Below, piece after piece: positions 1 to 7,826 of a DNA stretch of 64,000 nucleotides. The notes under the pieces are model-generated. The model did not search any database. It saw only the letters and a list, made by a program, of their open reading frames with translations, and was not told the DNA's origin. Source of the DNA: JAJPHT01 sp035526585. GTDB taxonomy: Archaea > Thermoplasmatota > SW-10-69-26 > JACQPN01 > JAJPHT01. Within the stretch, counting starts at the first letter, position 1; each line of letters starts with the position of its first letter. Location: assembly GCA_035526585.1 (NCBI GenBank), contig DATLCC010000065.1:38498-102497 (forward strand), in the 5' to 3' direction. The position numbers and the translations under genes are program-made.

Positions 1-851
1 CCGGTGTGGTCCCCGAAGGGACCCTCGAGCGCCAGCGGCTCCTTCGGGTCGACGTAGCCTTCGAGCACGATGTCGGCGTCCGCCGGCACCTCCAGGTCGA
101 CGGTCTTGCACTTCACCATCCGCACGCGACGCCGGCGGATGAAGCCGCAGAACATGACCTCGTCGAAGCCGGGCGGCAACGGCGCCGTCGCGCCGTACGT
201 GAGGGCGGGATCGCCCCCGAGCGCGACCGCGACCGGCAGGCGGACGCCCAGGCGCTTCGCCGTGCGGTAGTGCTCGGTGCCGTGCTTGTGCGTCTGCCAG
301 TGCATGCCGGTCGTCGTGGGGCCGAAGACCTGCATGCGGTACATCCCCATGTTGCGCTCGCCCGTCTCCGGATCGCGCGTGTAGACCTGGGGAAGCGTGA
401 TGAAGCGGCCCGCGTCCAGCGGCCAGCATTTGAGCACGGGGAGCTGGGTGAGATCGACGTCGCCGCCGGTGAGGACCACCTCCTGGCATTTCGCCTTCCG
501 CACCTTCTTGGGCGGGAAGCTCAGGAGGTCCTTCGCGCGCCGCATTAGGGAGACCATCTCGGCGAAGCTGCGCGGAGGCCTCGTCTTCACGAGCGCCATG
601 AGATCGCGGCCGATCTCCGCCGGCTCGCGGCCCAGCGCCATCGCCATGCGCTTGTCGGTGCCGAAGGCGTTGATGAGCACCGGCATCGTGGATCCGCGCA
701 CGTTTTCGAAGAGGAGGGCGGGCCCTCCTGCCTTCACGACGCGATCGTAGATCTCCGCGATCTCCAGCTCGGGATCGACCTCGGCCTTCACGCGCTTGAG
801 CTCGCCCGCCGCCTCGAGCTCGCGGACGAAGGCATGGAGGTCGTACGCCAC
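1..851 (-). CDS. ubiD: UbiD family decarboxylase, 3' end beyond window
   Basis: Read on the minus strand, this open frame runs off the left edge and encodes about 284 residues of a UbiD-type (de)carboxylase, the prenylated-FMN enzyme family acting on aromatic or unsaturated acids. It is used in quinone-like or aromatic-acid pathways in archaea. Family-like stretches are LELEAA/GELKRV near the start, FENVRGS, a central block around LPVLKCWPLDAGRFITLP, the RNMGMYRMQVFG strand and the LEGPFGDHTG segment at the cut end. I place the start at the GTG at 849-851; no ATG lies upstream in frame. No UbiX partner is visible, so the prenyl-FMN synthase must be elsewhere. Substrate cannot be told from sequence. 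Confidence 0.85.
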   Translation of the reverse strand, partial: MAYDLHAFVRELEAAGELKRVKAEVDPELEIAEIYDRVVKAGGPALLFENVRGSTMPVLINAFGTDKRMAMALGREPAEIGRDLMALVKTRPPRSFAEMVSLMRRAKDLLSFPPKKVRKAKCQEVVLTGGDVDLTQLPVLKCWPLDAGRFITLPQVYTRDPETGERNMGMYRMQVFGPTTTGMHWQTHKHGTEHYRTAKRLGVRLPVAVALGGDPALTYGATAPLPPGFDEVMFCGFIRRRRVRMVKCKTVDLEVPADADIVLEGYVDPKEPLALEGPFGDHT

Positions 852-882
852 GCTCGCGCGACGGGGCCGCTCCCAGAAAAGG

Positions 883-1839
883 CTATCCCGGTCTCGCCGG
901 CGGCCCGGGCTCGGGGATGAGCGCGCCCGCGATCGCGAGGAGCGGCCCCCAGAGGAAGCCCGCATAGAGCGCGAACGCCGCCACCGCCACGGCCGCGACG
1001 GCGGCGCGCTGCCACGCGCGAGGATGGGCGCGCGCCGGATGCGCGAGGGCGAGGAGGAGCGCGCTGCTTGCGAGCCCGCCCGCGACGAGCGCCCACCCTA
1101 CGCCCGAGCGCGCGGCATCGGGCGCGAGCGCGAGCGAGGAGGCCGCGATGAAGGCGGCGCCCGCGCGCGCCGCGAGCGCGAGGAGGCTCGCGGGACGGCG
1201 GCGCGCGCGCCACGCGTACGCGCCGACGCCCGCGGCGCCCACCGCGCCCGTCACCACCGGGGGCCACGTGGGCGCGCCCGTCCACGCGCGCGCATCGTCG
1301 CGCAGCCCCGGGAGGACGAGCCAGTCCAGCGCGGCGCGCCCGGGCGCGTCGGCGAAGAGGGAGAGCGGCGTCTCGTCCTGCGCGCGAAGCACGAGATGGT
1401 GACGCCCCGGTCCGAGATGGAGCGTGCGATCCAGGAGCGTCGTCCAGCGCGCCCCCAGCGCGGGCACCGTCGCGGGTGCGCGCTCGGCGGCCGAGAAGGA
1501 GAGCGCGCCGGTCCCGTTCGCGCGCTCGACGTCAGAAGGGACCGCGGCCTCGACGGGAAGCTCGGGACCGAAGACGAAGAGAGTCGGCACGGCGGAGGGT
1601 ACGCGTCCCTCCGGCGCGAAGAGGCGCAGGTGAACGTCCTCCGCGCGAGCGAGATCGAGGCGATAGTAGCGCACGCTGACGCCCATGCCGGGGCTCTCGA
1701 AGACGCGCGCGGGGAGGCCGAGCGGCGTCGCGGCTGCGACGCTGTCGCCGCCGACGGTAGGCCCCGCAACGTGCGCCGATGCCTCGCCGATGCTCAGGCC
1801 GAGGAGGAGAAGGACGACGACGAAGCCGAGCCGTCGCAC
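883..1839 (-). CDS. Secreted/membrane protein of unknown function with signal peptide and four TM segments
   Basis: I do not recognise this family. The 318-residue product starts at a GTG with RR followed by a hydrophobic stretch and an A-S-A-like cleavage site (residues 1-23). An extracytoplasmic beta-rich domain of about 150 residues follows, then four predicted membrane helices in the C-terminal 130 residues separated by Arg-rich loops. The domain plus helices suggest an envelope protein with the N-terminal half outside. It ends 31 nt before the ubiD start on the same strand, so the two may be cotranscribed. The upstream TATA-like element (about 1861-1869) lies 25-30 nt from the start and may also serve the divergent gene at 1895. 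Confidence 0.6.
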   Translation of the reverse strand: MRRLGFVVVLLLLGLSIGEASAHVAGPTVGGDSVAAATPLGLPARVFESPGMGVSVRYYRLDLARAEDVHLRLFAPEGRVPSAVPTLFVFGPELPVEAAVPSDVERANGTGALSFSAAERAPATVPALGARWTTLLDRTLHLGPGRHHLVLRAQDETPLSLFADAPGRAALDWLVLPGLRDDARAWTGAPTWPPVVTGAVGAAGVGAYAWRARRRPASLLALAARAGAAFIAASSLALAPDAARSGVGWALVAGGLASSALLLALAHPARAHPRAWQRAAVAAVAVAAFALYAGFLWGPLLAIAGALIPEPGPPARPG

Positions 1840-1859
1840 GCGTGGACGAGGAGGCGCTG

Positions 1860-1870
1860 GCGTTTAATCC
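1860..1870. promoter_or_regulatory. Shared bidirectional TATA element
   Basis: The sequence GCGTTTAATCC is the only AT-rich stretch in the 55-nt gap between the divergent starts at 1839 (minus) and 1895 (plus). TTTAAT read forward lies about 30 nt upstream of the plus ATG, and ATTAAA read in reverse lies about 26 nt upstream of the minus GTG. Both distances fit archaeal TATA boxes driving leaderless mRNAs. Confidence 0.45.
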
Positions 1871-1894
1871 TCGCGCGCCGTCGCGACCGTTGCC

Positions 1895-2344
1895 ATGTTC
1901 ACGAGCGCGCACCTTACGAGCGGCGTCGCGGTCGGCCTCGCGCTCGGCCTTCACGACGCGCCGCTCGCAGCGTTCGTCCTCGCGAGCGTCTTCACCGATT
2001 GGGACTACGCGTTCCAGCTCGCGACGGGGCGCAACCACCGGACGCTCGTGACGCACTCGCCGCCGGTCCACCTTGTCGTGTGGGGCGCGCTCGGCTTCGC
2101 ACACTCGATCTTCTGGTGGATCCTCGCCGGGACGATGCTGCACTTCTCGCTGGACGTCTGGGAGTATGGGCTCCGGCTTGACCCGTTCCACAACAGGATC
2201 TACGGCTTCCGCCTGCTGCCAGGCGTCGAGGACATGCGCTTTGGCGAGTATCTTCGCACCTACTTCACGGACAAGCGTTTCCTCGCGGCCGAGGTGGGCT
2301 TCGCGGCGCTCGCCGCGCTCCTTGTCGCATGGCGCTACCACTAG
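1895..2344 (+). CDS. Small multi-TM protein resembling YdjM/DUF457 membrane-bound metal hydrolases
   Basis: This 149-residue hydrophobic protein has the spacing of polar residues seen in the YdjM/YbcI (DUF457-like) membrane metal-dependent hydrolases: an early HLTSG, a TDWDY motif after the second helix, an HR..THS motif after the third, and a late HFSLDVWE. In that family these His/Asp residues cluster at the membrane face to bind metal; the physiological substrate is unknown. Four to five membrane helices are predicted. The ATG follows a TATA-like element by about 30 nt, consistent with leaderless transcription. Its stop overlaps the convergent oxidase gene by 4 nt. Family assignment is tentative. 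Confidence 0.5.
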   Translation: MFTSAHLTSGVAVGLALGLHDAPLAAFVLASVFTDWDYAFQLATGRNHRTLVTHSPPVHLVVWGALGFAHSIFWWILAGTMLHFSLDVWEYGLRLDPFHNRIYGFRLLPGVEDMRFGEYLRTYFTDKRFLAAEVGFAALAALLVAWRYH

Positions 2345-3345
2345 AGCGCGAGGTCCGCGAGGTGCTCGCCGATCGCAGGCCCGAACTTGAAGCCGTGGCC
2401 GGAGAACCCGGCGCCCAGCGTCACGCCGTCCACCTTCTGCAGGAGGAAGTCGTCGTTCGACGTGTTGTCGTACAGACAGACGCGCTGGCGAGCGAGCGGC
2501 CGCTGCGCGAGCTCCGGCATGCGCTTCGCAAGCCACGCGCGCGCCGTCGCGACCTCCTTCGCGCTCGCGGGGGGCCGATGCTCGAAGTCGGTGACGAGCG
2601 GTCCCTTGTGGTGGTCTGCGACCTTCACCGCGCCGTCGCGCCGGGGGAAGCCGTAGAAGCCCTCTTCGAACGCAGCGAACGTCGCCGTCTCGGGAAAATC
2701 GGACGGCACGTCGAAGAAGAGCTCGGGCTGCCTCGTCACGCGGATCTTCCCGCGAAGCCACGGGAGGATGCGGGGCGCGTGGAAGCCGGCCGTCACGACG
2801 ACCGCGCGCGCGGATAGCACGGAGCCATCGTCGAGCGTCACGCCGCCCGCGCGCACGGCCTTCGCGCCCACGTCGCGCCGGATGTGCGCGCCGTGCGCGA
2901 GTGCGCGCTCCTCGAGCGCCCGCAGCGCCGCGCGCGGGTCGAGCCAGCCTCCAAGCGGATCCAGCACGGCCTCCTCGATGCCGTGGAAGCCGGGAAAGGG
3001 TCCCTTCATGATCTGCACGCGCTCGCCCATCTCGAGTAGCGTGCGCGCGCTCTGCTGGTGGAAGCCGCCGGGCGGGCCGAACATGAGAAGGCCCGTCTGG
3101 TGCAGGATGGCGCGCCCCGAGTCCTCCTCCAGCGCGCGCCATCCCACGAGCGCCTTCTTCGCGAGCTGCACGTAGTTGCGCTGGCGCCCGTACGCGATGC
3201 GGAAGACCTTGCTCTCGTCGTTCGATGCGCTGTGCTCGTTGATGGTCGGTCGCGGATCGACGAGGGTCACGCGCGCGCCGCGCTTCGCGGCCGCCCAGGC
3301 GGTCGAGAGCCCCATGAGGCCGCCACCGACGATCGCGAGGTCCAT
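2341..3345 (-). CDS. FAD-dependent amine oxidase, monomeric sarcosine oxidase / N-methyltryptophan oxidase-like
   Basis: The 334-residue product is a DAO/MSOX-fold flavoenzyme that would oxidise a secondary or tertiary amino acid to imine plus H2O2. The N-terminal dinucleotide site is VGGGLMGLSTAW with the ribose-binding acid at VDPRP. The C-terminal GAGFSGHGFKFGP signature is diagnostic of monomeric sarcosine oxidases. A Cys in RQRVCLYDNTS sits where MSOX-type enzymes attach FAD covalently, so covalent flavinylation is likely. I start it at the ATG at 3343-3345, directly before the GxGxxG strand; the longer upstream open frame runs antisense through the neighbouring oxidase and is not real. 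It is divergent from another FAD oxidase 57 nt away. Confidence 0.85.
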   Translation of the reverse strand: MDLAIVGGGLMGLSTAWAAAKRGARVTLVDPRPTINEHSASNDESKVFRIAYGRQRNYVQLAKKALVGWRALEEDSGRAILHQTGLLMFGPPGGFHQQSARTLLEMGERVQIMKGPFPGFHGIEEAVLDPLGGWLDPRAALRALEERALAHGAHIRRDVGAKAVRAGGVTLDDGSVLSARAVVVTAGFHAPRILPWLRGKIRVTRQPELFFDVPSDFPETATFAAFEEGFYGFPRRDGAVKVADHHKGPLVTDFEHRPPASAKEVATARAWLAKRMPELAQRPLARQRVCLYDNTSNDDFLLQKVDGVTLGAGFSGHGFKFGPAIGEHLADLAL

Positions 3346-3402
3346 GCTCGCTTCAGACGAAGCGGCCGGAAGACGTTTTCCCTCTTGTGGCGAGCGAGCC
3401 CC

Positions 3403-4995
3403 ATGGCCGCCCCGCACGAGACGGGGAACTCGCGTTCTCTCTCCTACTGGATCGACACCACTGCGTCGACATCCTTCCCGCCGCTTGGCGCCGACGACAA
3501 GGCGGACGTCTGCGTCGTGGGGGGCGGGATCGCGGGCATCACGGCCGCCTACCTGCTCGCGAAGGCGGGAACGAGCGTCATCGTCCTCGACCGCGAGCGC
3601 GTCGCGATGGCGGAGACAGGCCACACGACCGCGCATCTGCAGATCGTCCTTGACACGCGCCTTTCGGACCTCGTGCCCCGCTTCGGGCTCGACGGCACGA
3701 AGCTCGCATGGGACTCGCAACTGGAAGCCGTGAATCTCATCGAGTCCATCGCGCGCGAGCACCGGATCTCGTGCGAGCTCGAGCGCCTCCCCGCCTACCT
3801 GTATTCGCCGCACAAGAAGGACAAGAAGCTCCTGAAGGAGGAGCTGCGTCTCACGCGCAAGATCGGCTACGAAGCCGAGTGGGCGTCGCCCGACGAGATC
3901 CCGTTCCCAGCCGAGCACGCGATCAAGTTCCCGGACCAGGGGAAGTTCCACGTGCGCAAGTACCTCCTGGGCGTCGTGAAGGCCGCGCAGGCGCTCGGGG
4001 TCCGCTTCCACGAAGGGACCGAGGTCAGCGACGTCAAGAGCGGCCGCCACGTCGTCGTCGAGACGCGCCACGGCGCTCGCGTCAAGGCCAAGTGGCTCCT
4101 CTGCTGCACCAACACGCCGATCGTCGGGCGCGAGACCATCCATGCGAAGGTCGAAGCCTACCGGACGTACGCCATCGGCGCGCTCGTCCCTCGCGGCGTG
4201 TTCGGCGAAGCGCTCTACTGGGACACGCTCGATCCCTACCACTACACGCGCGTCGAGCGGCGCGGCGAGCAGGACCTCGTGATCCACGGCGGCGAGGACC
4301 ATCTCGTCGGCGACGTCGAAGACACTGAGTCCCGCTGGGCGAAGGTCTACGATCACCTGCGGGAGGCGACGACCGAGTCCACGCTCGCGTATCGCTGGTC
4401 CGGGGAGATCATGGAGACCGCCGACGACATGCCCTACATCGGGCGCATCCCCGGCCGCGGCAAGAACGAGCTCATGGTCACGGGCGACAGCGGCACCGGC
4501 ATGACGAACGGCACGATCGGCGCGCTCATGCTCGCGGAGCACGTGCTGGGCCGCGGCACGCCGTGGGACGAGCTGTACGACCCCGCGCGCATCGAGATGG
4601 ACATGAACGTCGCGAAAGAGACGCTACGCTACAACCTGCACGCGGGGAAGCGCTTCGTCAAGGGCGCGCTCATGCGCGGCGAGATCGCGGACATCGCGGA
4701 GCTCCAGCTGGGCGAGGGCGCGATCGTCAAACAGGGGATGAGGCCCATCGCGGTCTCGCGCCTGGAGGACGGCACGCTCTGCGCCGTCTCCGGCGTCTGC
4801 ACGCACGTCGGCTGCACCGTCGCATGGAACCACGGCGAGCAGAGCTGGGACTGCCCATGCCACGGCTCGCGATTCACCCCGAAGGGGGAGATCCTGCACG
4901 GCCCCGCGCGCGATCCGCTCGCGCCCGTCGACCTGGAGGGCCTCCTCGATGCGCGCGAGGATCGTGTCGAGAAGCAGGCCGGGCGCCGAAGCTGA
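3403..4995 (+). CDS. FAD-dependent oxidoreductase with C-terminal Rieske [2Fe-2S] domain
   Basis: The 530-residue product fuses a DAO-family flavin domain (GGGIAG at residues 40-45, acid at VLDRERVA) to a C-terminal Rieske domain. The iron-sulfur ligands are visible as C466-T-H468 and C484-x2-H487, with the accessory disulfide cysteines at C471 and C486. Such fusions (glycine/gamma-glutamylputrescine oxidase-like plus Rieske) can pass electrons from flavin to an external acceptor instead of directly to O2. The start is the ATG at 3403; the frame is open further upstream only as a shadow of the neighbouring gene. It ends exactly one base before the convergent trm1 stop. The amine substrate is not predictable. 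Confidence 0.88.
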   Translation: MAAPHETGNSRSLSYWIDTTASTSFPPLGADDKADVCVVGGGIAGITAAYLLAKAGTSVIVLDRERVAMAETGHTTAHLQIVLDTRLSDLVPRFGLDGTKLAWDSQLEAVNLIESIAREHRISCELERLPAYLYSPHKKDKKLLKEELRLTRKIGYEAEWASPDEIPFPAEHAIKFPDQGKFHVRKYLLGVVKAAQALGVRFHEGTEVSDVKSGRHVVVETRHGARVKAKWLLCCTNTPIVGRETIHAKVEAYRTYAIGALVPRGVFGEALYWDTLDPYHYTRVERRGEQDLVIHGGEDHLVGDVEDTESRWAKVYDHLREATTESTLAYRWSGEIMETADDMPYIGRIPGRGKNELMVTGDSGTGMTNGTIGALMLAEHVLGRGTPWDELYDPARIEMDMNVAKETLRYNLHAGKRFVKGALMRGEIADIAELQLGEGAIVKQGMRPIAVSRLEDGTLCAVSGVCTHVGCTVAWNHGEQSWDCPCHGSRFTPKGEILHGPARDPLAPVDLEGLLDAREDRVEKQAGRRS

Positions 4996-6150
4996 CTAGC
5001 CCGACAGCGACGCCACGATGCGCATGAAGTCCTTCGCGCTCGCGTCCGTCCGCACGCCGAGCCTGTTGAAATGCACGGGAGCCGCGGCGAAGCCCTGCTC
5101 GCGGAGCGCCTCCCAGACGCGCTCCGTCCGCGGCGAGCCCATGCGCGCGCGGCTGCCCGCCTCGTGGATGTCGAAGAAGAGCGGGGGCGCCCCCGCCTCC
5201 TGGGCCAGAAGATCGAGGATGCGCGGCGAATCGAGAGCGGCGAACGGGAACTCTCCCGCCTTCGCAAGCATCGCCTGCGCGGTCGCCGCATCGATGAGCG
5301 GCGCCGTCCAGACCGGGCCCGCGGAGTCGACGGGCGCGCCGCATGCGGGGCAGATCTCGGAGTCCGAGAAGCCCCGATCCGCGCACGTGGGGCAGTAGTG
5401 CGCGACGCCCACGTGCTTGAGCGCCTCGTCGGCGCGCGAGGCGCCGCGGCGCGCCGCGAACATCACGCGGTAATAGTGGTCCGTCGCGTGCGCGAGCACC
5501 GGAGTGAGCGCGACCTCGTGCTTCGCGGCGTGTCGGACGCCCGCCGCGACGAGGATACGCAGCGCGATCTCGTGCATGAGCTCGTTGTGCATCGGCGTCG
5601 CAAGATAGCGCCGACGACACACGTTCGGGTACACGCCGGCGAGCGCGGTCGCGTCCGTCGCCGTGATGCCCAATAGCCCGCGGTCGCGCACGGCCCGCGT
5701 CGCGGCGTCGAGGAACGGCGCCGGGCTTCCGTAGGGATCGATATCGACGAGATGCCAGACGCTCTCGTAGAGGAGGGGCGCAAGGTTCCGCTGGGTCACG
5801 TGCGGCTCGACGCCGTTCATCGCGCAGTTCTCTGCAATGAGGCGCGCGGCCATCGGATTCCAATCGTTGAACTCCACCGAAAGCGCGCGCCCCGACTCCA
5901 GCGCGTAGCGCAACCCGCGCGCCCCGCTCGCCGCGAGCCCGTCGAGCGCGCTCCAGCCGTCCTGCGCCTTCGTCGACACGAGGAGGGACGAGAGGTCGCG
6001 GTTCAGCGCCATCGCCGGGTTGTAGAAGACCGCCGCCGTGTCCTTCGACTCCGGGCCGCGCAGGGAGCGCTCCGCTGCGGGCAGGCGCAGGCGCGCGCGC
6101 CCCTCCATGACCTCGACATGCGGCGCGCCCTCGGACACGGGCACGCGCAC
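4996..6150 (-). CDS. trm1: tRNA (guanine26-N2)-dimethyltransferase
   Basis: This 384-residue SAM-dependent enzyme makes m2,2G26 in tRNA. It shows the Trm1 N-terminus (VEVMEGRARLRLP, then FYNPAMALNRDL at 42-53), a SAM-binding DGLAASGARG loop (70-79), the catalytic DIDPYGSP motif (136-143) and a four-cysteine zinc ribbon at C253, C256, C267 and C270. Length is normal for archaeal Trm1. The frame starts at a GTG (6148-6150); the Met at codon 15 is an alternative, but the usual family N-terminus favours a start before VEVME. A CTTTTAG element lies upstream (minus strand, about 6163-6169). The intergenic side carries the TCATAAT repeats described separately. Confidence 0.93.
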   Translation of the reverse strand: MRVPVSEGAPHVEVMEGRARLRLPAAERSLRGPESKDTAAVFYNPAMALNRDLSSLLVSTKAQDGWSALDGLAASGARGLRYALESGRALSVEFNDWNPMAARLIAENCAMNGVEPHVTQRNLAPLLYESVWHLVDIDPYGSPAPFLDAATRAVRDRGLLGITATDATALAGVYPNVCRRRYLATPMHNELMHEIALRILVAAGVRHAAKHEVALTPVLAHATDHYYRVMFAARRGASRADEALKHVGVAHYCPTCADRGFSDSEICPACGAPVDSAGPVWTAPLIDAATAQAMLAKAGEFPFAALDSPRILDLLAQEAGAPPLFFDIHEAGSRARMGSPRTERVWEALREQGFAAAPVHFNRLGVRTDASAKDFMRIVASLSG

Positions 6151-6173
6151 ACGGGCGCGGGGCTAAAAGCGGG

Positions 6174-6268
6174 ATTATGAGGAAAGCAGAGAAGATTATG
6201 AGTGGCGCTATGAAAATCCAGCAAGAGTGTCATAATCGGTTATGAGAGATCGTTTGAAAGCTCATAAT
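6174..6268. repeat. Cluster of TCATAAT/ATTATGA heptamers between trm1 and cutA
   Basis: Four exact copies of the heptamer ATTATGA or its complement occur here: 6174-6180 and 6195-6201 (forward), 6230-6236 and 6262-6268 (reverse). A one-mismatch copy GTTATGA is at 6239-6245. The first two are 21 bp apart (two helical turns). The third and fourth form CATAATCGGTTATG, an inverted repeat. The stretch is far more AT-rich than the rest of the window, and shared operator sites for the divergent trm1 and cutA genes are the simplest reading. A 22-codon open frame (6177-6245, beginning MRKAEKIMSG) overlaps the motifs; I cannot support it as a gene. Confidence 0.5.
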
Positions 6269-6362
6269 GCGTGCGCCGAGCGCCTTTGGCGCAGGTACGC
6301 GCGCGCACGCCTTCGAGCAGGCGCGCCCGCGTCTTGATGCGCCGACGCAAGCTTGCGCGCGC

Positions 6363-6683
6363 GTGAACGAGTTCGTCTCCGTGTATGTCACGTGCCCCGA
6401 CCTTGCGCAGGCGCGCTCCCTCGCGCAGGCGCTCGTGACGGAGGAGCTCGTGGCGTGCGCGAACATGGTGCAGGGGTCGAGCGTGTATCGGTGGGAGGGC
6501 GCGCTCGTCGGGGAGCCGGAGGTGATCGTGTTCCTGAAGACGCGGCGGGCCCTCGTGGAGCGCGTGGTGGCGGCGGTGAAGGTGCTGCATCCGGCCGAGG
6601 TGCCGTGCATCGTCGCGCTCGACGTCGTCGCAGGGCATGCGCCGTTCCTCGAGTGGGTGCGCGCGAACACGCGCGCGCCCTAG
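6363..6683 (+). CDS. cutA: CutA1-like divalent-ion tolerance protein
   Basis: The 106-residue product matches the CutA1 fold, a stable trimeric ferredoxin-like protein linked to metal tolerance. Typical features are SVYVTCPD at the first strand, LVTEELVACANMV, a YRWEG core strand and the EVPCIVALDV strand before a short C-terminal helix. I chose the GTG at 6363 because the codons upstream (from 6267) are Ala/Arg-rich with no family similarity and CutA proteins normally begin a few residues before this strand. It ends 4 nt into the convergent membrane gene. Confidence 0.88.
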   Translation: MNEFVSVYVTCPDLAQARSLAQALVTEELVACANMVQGSSVYRWEGALVGEPEVIVFLKTRRALVERVVAAVKVLHPAEVPCIVALDVVAGHAPFLEWVRANTRAP

Positions 6684-7825
6684 GCTGGCGGCAGCGGGAG
6701 CCGGCGCCGGCTGGCGAGCTCGATCTCGAGCGCTTCGCGGGCGCCAAGGCCCAGCTCGTCGGCGAGGGTGGCGAGCATGGCGCGTTCTTTGGCGGTGAGT
6801 TGTCCGTCGTCGGTGGCGCTTTCGACGGCGGCTTTGTAGATGTCGCGGCGGCGTTCGAGGCGGTATTGTTCGGTGTCGGCGACGCGTGGCATCGCGGCGT
6901 TGGCGAGCGTGCTCGCGGCGCGTTCGAGGGGGCGCAGCGCGAAGACGAGGAATCCTGCGGCGACGCCGCCGGCGAGCCAGCCGAGGTTCGTGCTGAGGTA
7001 GTTCTGGGCGACCTCGGCGACGACGAAGAAGACGGCGACGAAGACGGCGGCGACGGTGCCGCGCTGCAGGGTCCATTTGATCTTGAGGTCGATGCCAAGG
7101 AGCTGGTACTGGAGCATCGCGTAGACGAGGAGCGACGCGGTGACGATGTTGAGGATGGAGAAGCCGTAGGCGGCGAGGAAGCGGGAGAGGATGTCGCCGC
7201 CGCCTGTCGCCACTTCGAGCGCGATGTCGGTGAGGAACGAGACTTCGAGGAGGCCGAACGCGGCGAGGTAGAGCGCGGCCTGGCGGCGGCTGGGTGTGGC
7301 TGGGCTCGCGCGTCGGAAGGCGCTCACGGCGCAGGCGAGCGTGTAGAGGTAGAGCGGCACCGCGAGCAGGAAGATGGAGCGCGCGAGCGTCGTGAAGCGG
7401 AGGAAGCCGTCTGCGTCGACGACAGCGAAGAGCGAGGGCGCCGCGATCGCTCCGAGGGCGAGCGCGCCCGCGACGATCGTGAGCGAGACGATGGCGGCGC
7501 GCTCGCGGAAGGGCCACGCGAGGGGCGAGGAGACGACCTGCCCGACGAAGATCAGGTAGATGGGGAGCGCGATCGTGAGCGCCATGTTCGCCCAGTAGTC
7601 GAGGTTCGCGCGCACGAAGATCGAGGTGAGCCCGAGCGCGCTCGCAGGGAGCGAGTCGAGCGCGTTCGCGACGAGGACGAAGGCCAGAGCGATCGAGGCG
7701 AGGCGGCGCTTCGAGGTCGAGAGCGTGAAGGCGACGAGCGCGAGGAGCGTCAAGGCTGAGACGATCGCCAGGACGCGGCTCGCGAGGTCGGCCACGCGGT
7801 CGCGAGGAAAGAGGGGCGTCTTCAA
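6680..7825 (-). CDS. Multi-TM sensor-like membrane protein with short C-terminal helical domain
   Basis: The 381-residue product begins at a TTG, two nt after the P5C dehydrogenase stop, so the two genes look cotranscribed. About eight hydrophobic helices fill residues 15-290, in an arrangement reminiscent of the 7TM N-terminal module of archaeal histidine kinases, but there is no kinase or receiver domain. The C-terminal 90 residues are charged and helical. They end with GQLTAKERAMLATLADELGL, which resembles TerB/SHOCT-like tails. A truncated signal-transduction or membrane-stress role is possible; function is unknown. Its stop overlaps the convergent cutA stop. Confidence 0.55.
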   Translation of the reverse strand: MKTPLFPRDRVADLASRVLAIVSALTLLALVAFTLSTSKRRLASIALAFVLVANALDSLPASALGLTSIFVRANLDYWANMALTIALPIYLIFVGQVVSSPLAWPFRERAAIVSLTIVAGALALGAIAAPSLFAVVDADGFLRFTTLARSIFLLAVPLYLYTLACAVSAFRRASPATPSRRQAALYLAAFGLLEVSFLTDIALEVATGGGDILSRFLAAYGFSILNIVTASLLVYAMLQYQLLGIDLKIKWTLQRGTVAAVFVAVFFVVAEVAQNYLSTNLGWLAGGVAAGFLVFALRPLERAASTLANAAMPRVADTEQYRLERRRDIYKAAVESATDDGQLTAKERAMLATLADELGLGAREALEIELASRRRLPLPPA

Positions 7826-7826
7826 T

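Noticed and set aside
6177..6245. 22-codon frame starting MRKAEKIMSG
   Set aside because: It overlaps the heptamer repeats and has no conserved motif; AT-rich composition is better explained by the operator cluster.
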